This document shows positions 38,925-46,808 of a DNA stretch of 64,000 nt, in pieces; position 1 is the first letter of the stretch, and each line of letters begins with the position of its first letter. The notes beneath the pieces are model-generated. The model did not search any database, had not been told where the DNA came from, and was given only the letters and a program-made list of their open reading frames with translations. A program made the position numbers and the translations under genes. This stretch comes from an uncultured Roseicyclus sp. (GTDB lineage: Bacteria > Pseudomonadota > Alphaproteobacteria > Rhodobacterales > Rhodobacteraceae), in NCBI GenBank assembly GCA_947489665.1, contig CANLEH010000001.1, positions 282,501 to 346,500 of the forward strand. The letters are read 5' to 3'.

Positions 38925-39331
38925 TGGACCGGCTCCGGGCTGTGCTCAACGATCGTCATGGCTGCAGGAACACGGGCGAGTGCGGTGCGGCGCAATTTGC
39001 CGGGCCTGTCGACTGAACTGCACCATCCGTCATGCAACACGGCATACTGGCGCGCAAAGGCGACAAGGTCGTCGATGTCCGCGTCGGCATCAATGTCGCC
39101 GAACAGATAGGTCGCCTTGCGCGTGCCATGATAGGCGACGGTACAGGGTCGGTCGCAGCCCGCCATGCAGGCGACACCCGAAATCTCGAATGCCTCAGGG
39201 ATGGCGTCACCGGCCGCATCAATCGCCGCGCGGAGGCGTTTGATCAGATCATATCCCGGCTGGCACGCGCTGCCCGTGTGGGTGCAGGATGTGCAGACCG
39301 AGATGCGATGATTGGGTGTGGTCCGGCGCAT
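38921..39331 (-). CDS. DUF1636 family cysteine-rich protein
   Basis: A 136-residue protein with six cysteines in two clusters: C13, C16, C23 and C55, C59, C63 (CMAGCDRPC). This fits a thioredoxin-like ferredoxin or metal-binding fold. The ribosome site GGAGGG lies five bases before ATG 39331. It is the first gene behind the cobalamin riboswitch and overlaps the btuD-type gene. The family is often found with B12 or cobalt genes, so a role in cobalamin handling, for example redox or cofactor delivery, is likely but unproven. Confidence 0.85.
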   Translation of the reverse strand: MRRTTPNHRISVCTSCTHTGSACQPGYDLIKRLRAAIDAAGDAIPEAFEISGVACMAGCDRPCTVAYHGTRKATYLFGDIDADADIDDLVAFARQYAVLHDGWCSSVDRPGKLRRTALARVPAAMTIVEHSPEPVQ

Positions 39332-39451
39332 GTCGCCCTCCGCGCATATGCGGGGGCATCGGGGAACCGGATCGGTCAGCGGCGAATGCCGTATGTGCCA
39401 TACCTGTCTCCTCCACCGGGCGCCCCGCCCGGGTTACGGTTGGATCGAGCA

Positions 39452-39606
39452 ACAGGCAGGTCTCCTGACTTTGCGGGTCTGGGCGCATTTGCGGCCTTCC
39501 CGGGGCGGACCCAGTGACCTGATGCAACGCGCTCACCGCTTACAGTTGCGGGGGCAGTCACGGACTTGGCACCTATGACAGCGCCGCACCATGTTCCCTA
39601 TTAACC
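39452..39606 (-). promoter_or_regulatory. Cobalamin (AdoCbl) riboswitch
   Basis: Read leftward, the RNA shows the conserved order: AGGGAAC, ATAGGTGCCAAGTCC, the B12 box GACTGCCCCCGCAACTGT (39542-39559), GTGAGC, TCACTGGG, CGGGAAGGC, and finally AGTCAGGAGACCTGCC (39455-39470). This is a complete cobalamin aptamer. The first gene downstream starts at 39331, leaving about 120 bases of leader for an expression platform. B12 binding is expected to turn off the DUF1636-btuDFC operon. Confidence 0.95.
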
Positions 39607-39864
39607 CACAAGGCGTGGGACCAATTGCTGGGTAACGCGTAGGTTGATTCCATGAGGCTTGCAATAGAATTGGCGAGATCGGGGAAATGCCAACAAGTGA
39701 TGGTTGCGCGCCCGGGCCCGGTTAGCACCTGGCGCGGGAGCATAGCGGGCGGTGGCATTGAAGAGGTTCACCGGCGTCAACGTGAGGCTGGCACAGTGGA
39801 TCAACGCCAATTCCTCGGACGGCTCGCTAGGTGGCGCTGCTCGCACGCAACGGTTTGATGAGGG

Positions 39865-40299
39865 TTGCAAAACCACTTGGCACCCGGGGTTATCCTCGAC
39901 AACACAATCGAAGCGCCGGACCGTATCGCCAGGGTCTGGCGAAGCTGTATGACGCAAAACGGCATCGTCAAGGATGGGCTCTCTGAAGGTTTCGAAGATG
40001 TTTTGAGCATTGGTCGAACGGTCGGCGACGCGCCCATAAGGTCGGGCCTCCTGCTGATGTCGCGGGCCGTGTTCGACCGCGCGGGTAGGGTTGATGGGGA
40101 ACGGGCGTATCACCAAGAGACGGATGGCACGCAGTTTCTTGCGGCCCCTTGGGATAAAGCCTGTGCCGCTTTGAGGGATGCGGCGCTCTCTTTCGGGGCA
40201 AGCGACCACTGCGATGCGAGCGATCGTGTCGCCCTTTGCGCACCATTACGGCAAACGGCCCCAGATTTGGTCGCGCTGATCGAGGGCACGAAAGCTTGA
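39865..40299 (+). CDS. Possible hypothetical protein (TTG start), no recognised family
   Basis: An open frame of 144 codons beginning at TTG 39865, without a convincing ribosome site. The product reads as a plausible soluble protein (NGIVKDGLSEGFEDVLSIG, SGLLLMSRAVFDRAGRV) but I do not recognise it. Shorter open frames just upstream, at 39652-39858 in the same frame and 39752-39952 in another, could be pieces of the same decayed gene. It lies between the riboswitch and pgsA. Treat as tentative. Confidence 0.3.
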   Translation: MQNHLAPGVILDNTIEAPDRIARVWRSCMTQNGIVKDGLSEGFEDVLSIGRTVGDAPIRSGLLLMSRAVFDRAGRVDGERAYHQETDGTQFLAAPWDKACAALRDAALSFGASDHCDASDRVALCAPLRQTAPDLVALIEGTKA

Positions 40300-40378
40300 G
40301 GCTGGTACAATCCGCGACCCCTTAACAAAACGTAAACAAAATCCATAATTCCGTTCCCTTTCAAAGCCTTAACCCCCT

Positions 40379-40394
40379 TGCTCACGCGTGAGCA
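40379..40394. promoter_or_regulatory. 16-bp perfect palindrome upstream of pgsA
   Basis: TGCTCACGCGTGAGCA is a perfect 16-bp inverted repeat without spacer, 58 bases before the pgsA start codon. It could be an operator for a dimeric regulator of the pgsA-moaD-moaE operon. No U-run follows, so it is not a standard terminator. Confidence 0.45.
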
Positions 40395-40452
40395 CGCCGC
40401 CGTGCGCCCGCCCCCTCTGGCCCCGGCCTCGTATCCCGGCTAACAAGGGCCC

Positions 40453-41145
40453 ATGCGCTGGACCCTGCCCAATATTTTGACCCTCGTGCGCCTCATCGCG
40501 GCGCCGATGGTGGGTCTTGTCTTCCTTTTGCTGCCGCGTCCCTTTTCCGATTGGGTGGCCCTGATCCTCTTCATGTCGGCGTCACTTACGGACTATCTCG
40601 ACGGCCTTCTGGCGCGCAGATGGGGCCAGGAAACCCGGTTCGGCGCGATGCTCGATCCGATTGCCGACAAGGCCATGGTGGTGATCGCGCTCGCTGTCCT
40701 TCTGGCCCTTTATGGCGTCGATTTCGCGGCGGGCAGTCTGGCCCTGAAACCCATCTTCCTGATCCCGATCCTCGTGATCCTGTTCCGTGAGATTTTTGTC
40801 TCGGGCCTCCGCGAATTCCTTGGCGCTTCAGCGAAGGAGTTGAAGGTGACAAAGCTCGCGAAATGGAAAACCACGGTCCAAATGTTCGCCATAGGCTTCG
40901 TGTTCTGCTTCGGCCTCTTCGCCCACTACCTTTGGGCGCTGTCGGTCGGCATGGATGCGGGCCTGATTGAAGGCATCCTCGCGGGAACGGTGGAGGATGA
41001 ATTCAACCTGCGTTGGATCTTCCTCGGCTACCAGTGGAGCGAACTTCTGGGGGTCGCTTTGCTGTGGCTGTCCGCACTGCTGACAGCGCTCACCGGATGG
41101 GATTATTTCCAGAAGGCTCGCCCCTTCCTGAAGGAGCCCCAGTAA
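40453..41145 (+). CDS. pgsA: CDP-diacylglycerol-glycerol-3-phosphate 3-phosphatidyltransferase
   Basis: A 230-residue inner-membrane enzyme with four to six helices. The CDP-alcohol phosphatidyltransferase signature is complete: D50-G51-x2-A54-R55-x8-G64-x3-D68-x3-D72, with an extra Asp47. It makes phosphatidylglycerol phosphate from CDP-diacylglycerol and glycerol-3-phosphate. Its length is above the usual 180-190 because of an insertion before the last helix (about 175-205, MDAGLIEGILAGTVEDEF). The stop overlaps the moaD start as TAATG, so it is translationally coupled to the molybdopterin synthase genes. Confidence 0.96.
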   Translation: MRWTLPNILTLVRLIAAPMVGLVFLLLPRPFSDWVALILFMSASLTDYLDGLLARRWGQETRFGAMLDPIADKAMVVIALAVLLALYGVDFAAGSLALKPIFLIPILVILFREIFVSGLREFLGASAKELKVTKLAKWKTTVQMFAIGFVFCFGLFAHYLWALSVGMDAGLIEGILAGTVEDEFNLRWIFLGYQWSELLGVALLWLSALLTALTGWDYFQKARPFLKEPQ

Positions 41146-41390
41146 TGGATATTCGCTACTTCGCCTGGCTCCGCGAGCGCATTGGTACCGGTCATGAGAC
41201 GGTTGAGACGCGCGCCGAAACGGTGGCCGACCTGATCGAAGACCTCAAAGCGCTGTCCGATGCGCACGCCTTCGCATTCTCCGACACCAACGCTATTCGT
41301 GCGGCCGTGGATCAGGAGCTTGTTCCATTTGATGCGTCGATTGCAGGCGCCAAGGAAGTTGCCTTTTTCCCGCCCATGACCGGGGGATGA
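41145..41390 (+). CDS. moaD: Molybdopterin synthase small subunit MoaD
   Basis: An 81-residue ubiquitin-fold protein. It ends in the required Gly-Gly (FFPPMTGG), which is thiocarboxylated and delivers sulfur to precursor Z. It begins MDIRYFAWLRERIGTG, a typical MoaD N-terminus. ATG 41145 overlaps the pgsA stop; a longer in-frame extension lies inside pgsA and is rejected. It works with MoaE, encoded three bases downstream. Confidence 0.96.
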   Translation: MDIRYFAWLRERIGTGHETVETRAETVADLIEDLKALSDAHAFAFSDTNAIRAAVDQELVPFDASIAGAKEVAFFPPMTGG

Positions 41391-41393
41391 AGG

Positions 41394-41837
41394 ATGAGCG
41401 TCGACGTCAGTGACCGCGCTTTTGATCCGGGAGCCGTCCTTTCCGCCTTCTCGCAGCGCGTCGATGGTTCCGGCGCCATTGTCACGTTCACAGGCATCAC
41501 GCGTGACGTGAGTGAGGGTGATCTTCAGGCGATGGAGATCGAGCACTATCCTGGGATGACGGAAAAGGCCCTGGGCGACATCCGGGCGCAGGCAATGGAC
41601 CGGTTCAGGCTGATCGACGCGGTGATCATCCACCGCTACGGGCGCCTCAGCCCCGGTGAGACCATCATGATGGTTGCAACCGCCGCGCCACATCGACGCG
41701 ATGCATTTGAGGCCGCGGATTTCCTGATGGATTACCTCAAGTCCCGCGCGCCATTCTGGAAACGCGAGATCACGGCGCGCGGTGCGGATTGGGTCGCCGC
41801 CAAGGATGAAGACGAAGACGCCCTTAATCGGTGGTAG
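41394..41837 (+). CDS. moaE: Molybdopterin synthase catalytic subunit MoaE
   Basis: A 147-residue protein of normal length. GAIVTFTGITRD near 27-38 and EHYPGMTEKAL near 50-60 are family landmarks. The active-site region is IIHRYGRLSPGE with the later APFWKREITARGADWV carrying the conserved Lys residues. With MoaD it converts cyclic pyranopterin monophosphate to molybdopterin. It is the last gene before a cluster of hairpins at 41850-42000. Confidence 0.96.
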   Translation: MSVDVSDRAFDPGAVLSAFSQRVDGSGAIVTFTGITRDVSEGDLQAMEIEHYPGMTEKALGDIRAQAMDRFRLIDAVIIHRYGRLSPGETIMMVATAAPHRRDAFEAADFLMDYLKSRAPFWKREITARGADWVAAKDEDEDALNRW

Positions 41838-41849
41838 CCCTCGCCCGCC

Positions 41850-42000
41850 CTTCTTTGTTCTGAAAATATGCCGGGGGAGTCGCCGTGGCGACGGGGGCAG
41901 CGCCCCCAATCAACCTTACCAAGTCGAGCAATAGTATCGAGGATGTACTCCGCCGCGCGCGCCGAAGGCGCGCGCGCCCCCCGGCGACGACGAAGTCGGC
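41850..42000. terminator. Cluster of GC-rich hairpins between convergent genes
   Basis: Four stem-loops lie in 150 bases between the moaE stop and the leftward gene at 42019. They are GTCGCCGTGGCGAC (about 41880-41893), GGGGGC-agc-GCCCCC, a 10-bp stem with GAA loop (41954-41963 with 41967-41976), and GGCGAC...GTCGGC. The left part (TTCTTTGTTCTGAAAATATG, then CCGGGGG and GGGGGCAGCGCCCCC) resembles an intergenic repeat common in Rhodobacteraceae genomes. Bidirectional termination is the likely role. Confidence 0.6.
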
Positions 42001-42018
42001 GCAATCCCTTTCAGGCGT

Positions 42019-42348
42019 TCAATTGCCCTGGTTGACGCTTTCCACATATGTGCGAAGCTCTTCTGCTTCTGTCCGGGCTTCGCGAAGCCCTTCCATGGCG
42101 GCGCGCAGTTCAGCCTCGGTTTGGCTCAGCTGATTGGTCAACTCGCCTTCCCGTTGCTGGAGATAGGCAATTGCCTGATCCCGGGTTTCTTCCGCGTCAT
42201 GCAATGCGCGCGCCAGGTTCTCCATCTCACCCAGATCGGCGGAGGACACCTGGTTGAACCGCGTCACCAGCCAATGCGCCAGCCATCCCAGCGCGAAGGC
42301 GACGAAGAGGATAATGGCGATTGCGATGATGAATTCGAGGCGGTTCAT
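42019..42348 (-). CDS. Membrane-anchored coiled-coil protein of unknown function
   Basis: A 109-residue protein with one N-terminal transmembrane helix (about 6-29, FIIAIAIILFVAFALGWLAH). Residues about 42-100 are an acidic, heptad-rich coiled coil (ENLARALHDAEETRDQAIAY and onward). It is encoded 18 bases downstream of the OmpA-family gene stop on the same strand, so they probably share a transcript. A structural role at the envelope is plausible; no enzyme motif is present. Confidence 0.75.
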   Translation of the reverse strand: MNRLEFIIAIAIILFVAFALGWLAHWLVTRFNQVSSADLGEMENLARALHDAEETRDQAIAYLQQREGELTNQLSQTEAELRAAMEGLREARTEAEELRTYVESVNQGN

Positions 42349-42366
42349 GGGGCTGCTGCTTTCGTC

Positions 42367-44325
42367 TTAATTCTCGCCGCCCACGTCGGGGCGGGGCAGG
42401 GGGCGGGCCTCGAATGGCCAGTCGGCGATCGCGCCTTGTGCCAGAATGCCCGCACGTGTGCGCGGTTGGTCGTCTTCACCGGCCGCAAGCCCGGCCACTT
42501 CGGCGGAGGCCAGAAGCCGGAATTCGATCCGGCGGTTTTGCTCGCGACCCTCCTCCGTCTCGTTGTCGGCAATGGGTTGGCTTTCGCCATAGCCTTGGGC
42601 CGTCAGGTTCGAGATCAGGATACCGCGCGCAAGAAGGCCGTTCAAAACGGCATCGGCGCGTGCCTGGCTGAGGTTGAGGTTCATCGTCTCGCCGCCCTGC
42701 GCGTCTGTGTGCCCGCCAATTTCCATGCGTACGTGCAGACAATCCGGGAGGACTTCGGCAATCTGGTCCAGCACGCGCCCGGCCGTTTCATTGATCTCGG
42801 TCGATCCGGGATCAAAGGTGATCTTTGTCTCATCCTGAATAGCGCGGATACGTGCAACGCATTCCTCATCGGTCGGTTGCGAGGCAATCGGATCCAGGGC
42901 TTCGACATAACTCACGTCGAGCTGGAAATTCGCGCCTTGCCCCAAATCTTCCGACAACATGCGTGTGAGTTGCGAGACCATCTCTTGATCACCGGTTTCG
43001 CCGGTCAGACGCAAGGTGTCAGGCTCGACCGTCAATTGCCCTGAGTTCAATTCTGACAAGGCGTTCAGGCCTGCCATGACGCGCACGGACCAGCCCTGCG
43101 GCAGGTCCGTGACCGAGCGTGTCGCTACATCAGTCCGGTCGGCCCCGAACAGAGCGGTGGCAAAGGTCTGGACCGAAGCGCCGATGGCCCCGTCTGGCAA
43201 GCGGCCGCGCAGACGTGCGCCCGTATCCGGATCCAGCGTTGCGGTGAACCGTGCGGGTCCGGTGCTTGCAAGGGTTTCGGGCTCTGGCAGCACGGCTTGA
43301 AGGGAGAAGAGGTCAGGCAGGGCTGCGCCCAACTCCCCGACGACGGTATCGAAATGGTCCTGTTCGGTCCGCTCCGCCGCGATCAGCGTGACGTCCGCGT
43401 CTGAGAAGGTCACGCTGCCTGTGCCAAGCTCTGCCAGGGCCTCCAGCGCCGTTTCGACAGCATCGCCCCAGGACGGGGATGGCACGCCAAGCCCGATCGT
43501 GCAGGGGACTGTCCCAGTTGCCCCGGCCGCCCGTCCTGCGGCGACGATCTGATCGCGCGTTTGAGTTGTGTCAGCGGTGCAGGTCTCAAACCGTCCGCCG
43601 TCTTCGTCGCGCACAAACCGAAGCGCAAAGGGTGTGATAACTGGGCGCGGGGCCGAGATATCCAACACGACCTGCACCCCTTCCGGTTGGTTTTGCTGGA
43701 GGCGCGCGATGAACTCCGCCCGTTCTTCGCGCGTCTCGCCGACCGCTTCAATTTCCACACGATCCGCAAGAACCGTCACTTTCGATCGCGGCAATGTTTG
43801 CAGTGCGCGTAGACCAAAGGCCAACGCGTCGGCCCAGGTATCGGGCGCTGCCATTTCTGCGGTTTCGATCATGTTCACAACGTCCGCTTCGCCCGCGATA
43901 TCCGCGATGGCTTCGGCGACTGCGAAGGCTTCATCGCCTTCGGGTGCGGGGATCAGGCCAATCAACTGGATCCCATCGCCGTTGCGCAACATGTCGAGCG
44001 AAAAGCGCGGGGGCGCGGAAAAGTCCTGTGCCGCAACGTCGAGGCGGTTGACGACGCGGTCCGCGTCGATAATCGCCGACGCCCGCGTTTGGGCACGGAA
44101 ACGGGCGGCCTCATCGGGGGCCTCGCCATCGAGGAACACCTGCAGACCATTGGCGGACACTTCGACCCAAGTGATCCCATCGGCTTCCAGCGCGGTACCG
44201 ATGTCTTCTACGGTACGCCGCTCAATCACCAGAGCCGCAAAGATGGCGACGCCAACAGAGAGCCCGCCCGCCACCACGAAGGAGGCTGGCCCGACCAGTG
44301 CGGATATGCGTTCGGATATCGACAT
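42367..44325 (-). CDS. OmpA-family protein with long periplasmic repeat region
   Basis: A 652-residue protein. Residues about 13-33 form an uncleaved signal anchor or signal peptide. The central 500 residues contain several BON-like units (for example WVEVSANGLQVFLDGEAPD and KVTVLADRVEIEAVGE). The C-terminal OmpA/MotB peptidoglycan-binding domain spans about 505-620, with IGGHTDAQGGETMNLNLSQA and LTAQGYGESQPIADNETEEG. OmpA domains bind diaminopimelate in peptidoglycan, so the protein probably tethers inner membrane to cell wall. A short Pro/Arg tail follows the domain. Confidence 0.88.
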   Translation of the reverse strand: MSISERISALVGPASFVVAGGLSVGVAIFAALVIERRTVEDIGTALEADGITWVEVSANGLQVFLDGEAPDEAARFRAQTRASAIIDADRVVNRLDVAAQDFSAPPRFSLDMLRNGDGIQLIGLIPAPEGDEAFAVAEAIADIAGEADVVNMIETAEMAAPDTWADALAFGLRALQTLPRSKVTVLADRVEIEAVGETREERAEFIARLQQNQPEGVQVVLDISAPRPVITPFALRFVRDEDGGRFETCTADTTQTRDQIVAAGRAAGATGTVPCTIGLGVPSPSWGDAVETALEALAELGTGSVTFSDADVTLIAAERTEQDHFDTVVGELGAALPDLFSLQAVLPEPETLASTGPARFTATLDPDTGARLRGRLPDGAIGASVQTFATALFGADRTDVATRSVTDLPQGWSVRVMAGLNALSELNSGQLTVEPDTLRLTGETGDQEMVSQLTRMLSEDLGQGANFQLDVSYVEALDPIASQPTDEECVARIRAIQDETKITFDPGSTEINETAGRVLDQIAEVLPDCLHVRMEIGGHTDAQGGETMNLNLSQARADAVLNGLLARGILISNLTAQGYGESQPIADNETEEGREQNRRIEFRLLASAEVAGLAAGEDDQPRTRAGILAQGAIADWPFEARPLPRPDVGGEN

Positions 44326-44397
44326 GGGCGTTGTACCCGGTTTCCCTGCTCGGGGCCTTTATCCCTTAGCCCTAGCCTGTCCAGCGCGGGCTTTCAA

Positions 44398-45354
44398 TCA
44401 GACGAAGAGCGCAACGGCGAAAAACAGCGCGGGGATCAGGCCCGCATCACGGTTGGAGCGGAAGAGTTTCAGACACAATTCCGCATCATCGATCTTCAAG
44501 CGGACCAACTGCCATGACAGGTGCCAGCCCATTGCCCAGACTCCGGCCAGCGCGATGATGAGCGCCAGGAAATTTCCGCCGGGGACAAGCGCCACAAGGA
44601 TGGCAGCGCCGATCAGGCCGACGGTTGCAGCCAGAAAACCGCGGAGCCAGGTTTTCGTGTTCTCGCCAAAGAGCCGCGCGGTGGATTTGATGCCGATCAG
44701 CGCGTCGTCCTCGCGATCCTGGTGCGCGTAGATCGTGTCATAGAAAAGCGTCCAGGCGATGCCGCCCAGATACAGCAGGACAGGGGCGAGCGAGAGGCTG
44801 CCGGTATGAGCCGTCCACGCCAGCAGCGCGCCCCAGTTGAAGGCGATGCCCAGGAACACCTGCGGCCACCAGGTAATGCGTTTCGCGAAGGGATAGATGG
44901 CGACGGGGATCAGGGCGATGACGCCCAGTAGGATCGCGGCCCAATTGAAGGTGATGAGGATCAAGAAGGCGAACAAGGATTGCGCCACGGCCCATGCCAG
45001 CGCCTGTTTCACGCTGACCTGGCCCGACGGGATGGGGCGCGAGGCCGTGCGCGCGACCGACCCGTCAAAGTCGCGGTCGGTGATGTCGTTCCAAGTGCAG
45101 CCCGCCCCCCGCATCAGGAAAGCGCCGATGGCGCAGCCGAAGAAGATCCAGGCATCATAGAGCGTGGGTGTGCGCCCGGAATGGGAGAGGGCCAGTAAAA
45201 GGCCCCACCAGCAGGGCAGCAGCAAAAGCCAAGTGCCAATGGGGCGGTCTGCACGGCTGAGCCGGAGGTAGGGGCGTGTGAGAGCGGGCGCAAATCTGTC
45301 CACCCAGTTCCCGCTCACGGCGTCAGCGACTTGTCCCTGCTCGGTCTCGCTCAT
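44398..45354 (-). CDS. ubiA: 4-hydroxybenzoate polyprenyltransferase
   Basis: A 318-residue integral-membrane prenyltransferase. The first Asp-rich motif is NDITDRDFD and the second is YDTIYAHQDREDD; both bind Mg-diphosphate. About nine helices are predicted. It attaches the polyprenyl chain to 4-hydroxybenzoate in ubiquinone synthesis. ATG 45354 is chosen because the conserved region begins shortly after (FAPALTRPYLRLSRADRPIG) and longer starts run into the divergent rsmE gene. The rsmE start is only 12 bases away in the opposite direction. Confidence 0.95.
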   Translation of the reverse strand: MSETEQGQVADAVSGNWVDRFAPALTRPYLRLSRADRPIGTWLLLLPCWWGLLLALSHSGRTPTLYDAWIFFGCAIGAFLMRGAGCTWNDITDRDFDGSVARTASRPIPSGQVSVKQALAWAVAQSLFAFLILITFNWAAILLGVIALIPVAIYPFAKRITWWPQVFLGIAFNWGALLAWTAHTGSLSLAPVLLYLGGIAWTLFYDTIYAHQDREDDALIGIKSTARLFGENTKTWLRGFLAATVGLIGAAILVALVPGGNFLALIIALAGVWAMGWHLSWQLVRLKIDDAELCLKLFRSNRDAGLIPALFFAVALFV

Positions 45355-45366
45355 AGGGTTCGCTCC

Positions 45367-46101
45367 ATGCCTGTGCGCCCGAAAATACGCCTCTTTGTAG
45401 ACCAGCCTTTGGGGGAGGGCGAGCGTGTCGCCCTGTCGCGGGACCATGCAAATTACCTGTTCAACGTCATGCGCCTGCGCGAAGGCGCGATGCTGGCGCT
45501 TTTCAACGGACGGGACGGCGAATGGCGTGGAGAGGTTGTTGCGGCAGGCAAACGAGCCGGTGAAGCGGTTTGTGTGGAGCGTGTGAGCGAACAGAATGAT
45601 CCGCCCGACCTTTGGCTTCTGTTTGCGCCGATCAAGAAGACGCGGACGGACTTCATTGTTGAAAAGGCGGTGGAGCTGGGGGTGCGACGGATCTTGCCGG
45701 TGCAGACGGAGTTCACGAACGCCGAGCGGATCCGGCAGGATCGACTGCAGGCCCATGCGGTGGAAGCCGCCGAACAATGCGGCGCGGTCTTTGTGCCTGA
45801 GGTGGTGGAGCTTCAACCCCTGACAAAGGTATTGGACGCTTGGGATGCCCGCGCGCTGGTTTTTGCGGATGAGGGCTTGGCTGGTCCTTCCTCCGCCTCG
45901 GCGGCTGTTCTTGCAGAAGCCGCGCCGCCCGCGGCGATCTTGGTGGGCCCGGAGGGTGGGTTCTCGGAAACTGAACGGGCGCGGTTGCGCGGAATGGAGC
46001 AGGTTGTGCCGGTCGCTTTGGGACCTCGGATATTGCGGGCTGATACGGCAGCGGTTTCAGTGCTGACACTATGGCAGGCCGCAGCGGGAGATTGGCGGTG
46101 A
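45367..46101 (+). CDS. rsmE: 16S rRNA (uracil1498-N3)-methyltransferase
   Basis: A 244-residue SPOUT methyltransferase. The N-terminal PUA-like domain (about 1-70) includes RDHANYLFNVMRLREG. The C-terminal knot carries ILVGPEGGFSETERARL and LGPRILRADTAAVSVL, the SAM-binding loops. ATG 45367 is used because it begins the conserved PKIRLFV segment; a start 12 codons earlier would overlap ubiA. The next gene starts inside its stop (GTGA, 46098). Confidence 0.94.
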   Translation: MPVRPKIRLFVDQPLGEGERVALSRDHANYLFNVMRLREGAMLALFNGRDGEWRGEVVAAGKRAGEAVCVERVSEQNDPPDLWLLFAPIKKTRTDFIVEKAVELGVRRILPVQTEFTNAERIRQDRLQAHAVEAAEQCGAVFVPEVVELQPLTKVLDAWDARALVFADEGLAGPSSASAAVLAEAAPPAAILVGPEGGFSETERARLRGMEQVVPVALGPRILRADTAAVSVLTLWQAAAGDWR

Positions 46102-46808
46102 GCGTCCGTCCGCCCTGTCGTCTGGACATATATTTCGCGTCTGAGAAACCGCGCGCTGTCATTTTGCGGCGGGGTCCAACGCAACATGTCCGGATGATTG
46201 CCTGGAACACCAAGGCAGACACTTTCCAAGACGGGCAATGGGTCAAGCACCGCGTCTATGAGGCGAAATGCGATCTGTCGCCTGATGGAAAACACTTCGC
46301 TTATTTCGGCTTTAGCAACCGCCAAAGCCAGGGGCAGATGACCGGCGGCTTTGCGGCGGTCAGTGAGGTGCCGTATTTCACGGCTTTGGCTATTCTGATC
46401 GAGGGAAGTACCTGGGGGCATGGTGGACGCTTCATCGACCGCCATCATGTGCTTTGCCCGTACCTTCACAGCGATCAATTGCCCCCTTTGCCTGCACCCT
46501 TGCGTTGGGTGTGGCATCCGAACAGCTTTGGCATCCCGCGCAACAAAGCCCCACTGTCGCGCGATGTGCGTCCGTCGCATTTCCTGCTTTCGTCGGGCAA
46601 GGTTGCGAAGATTGAACCGGCCGCCATGGAGAGGTTTCTGGCCGCCTGGCCCCCGGTGCCGAAAGCACCGGATTTGCCGAAATGGTGCGCGGTCGAGGAA
46701 GGGTGCCTATATCGGATTGGACCAAAGGGAAGGCGCGTCTTGTTGCGGGATTTCAATTCCATGGAGTTTGAGGCCATCGAGGCACCCTATAGCGGAGTTG
46801 TCGTATGA
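46098..46808 (+). CDS. Conserved hypothetical protein
   Basis: A 236-residue protein from a GTG start overlapping the rsmE stop. It has no signal peptide or membrane helix. WNTKADTFQDGQWVKHRVYEAK-like text near 35-55 and CDLSPDGKHFAYFGF suggest a beta-propeller-blade-like or beta-rich fold (the SPDGKHFAYF pattern is common in such repeats). I do not recognise a family. It overlaps the next gene by ATGA and appears to be part of a rsmE-gshA transcript. Confidence 0.7.
   Translation: MSVRPPCRLDIYFASEKPRAVILRRGPTQHVRMIAWNTKADTFQDGQWVKHRVYEAKCDLSPDGKHFAYFGFSNRQSQGQMTGGFAAVSEVPYFTALAILIEGSTWGHGGRFIDRHHVLCPYLHSDQLPPLPAPLRWVWHPNSFGIPRNKAPLSRDVRPSHFLLSSGKVAKIEPAAMERFLAAWPPVPKAPDLPKWCAVEEGCLYRIGPKGRRVLLRDFNSMEFEAIEAPYSGVVV

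Larger units (their letters stand above)
39607..40452. other. Stretch without a secure gene between riboswitch and pgsA
   Basis: It contains only the tentative frame at 39865-40299 and a long leftward open frame (40209-39601) whose translation is Arg/Pro-rich and low in ordinary protein character. Near its right end are an A/T-rich tract (about 40321-40370), a CtrA-like half-matched site (TTAA-N7-TAAA, 40322-40336) and the palindrome at 40379-40394. The promoter of pgsA probably lies here, as does the promoter of the leftward B12 operon. Confidence 0.5.

Noticed and set aside
39252-39402. Leader peptide on the minus strand starting at 39402 behind a strong ribosome site
   Set aside because: The frame runs into the DUF1636 gene in another phase, has no hydrophobic or regulatory codon pattern, and could simply be part of the riboswitch expression platform.
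39601-40209. Long leftward open frame of about 200 codons
   Set aside because: Translation is Arg/Pro-rich without protein-like periodicity and overlaps riboswitch sequence; typical of a GC-rich antisense shadow.
40322-40336. CtrA-type site TTAA-N7-TAAA upstream of pgsA
   Set aside because: Second half-site mismatched and no second copy; too weak to claim.
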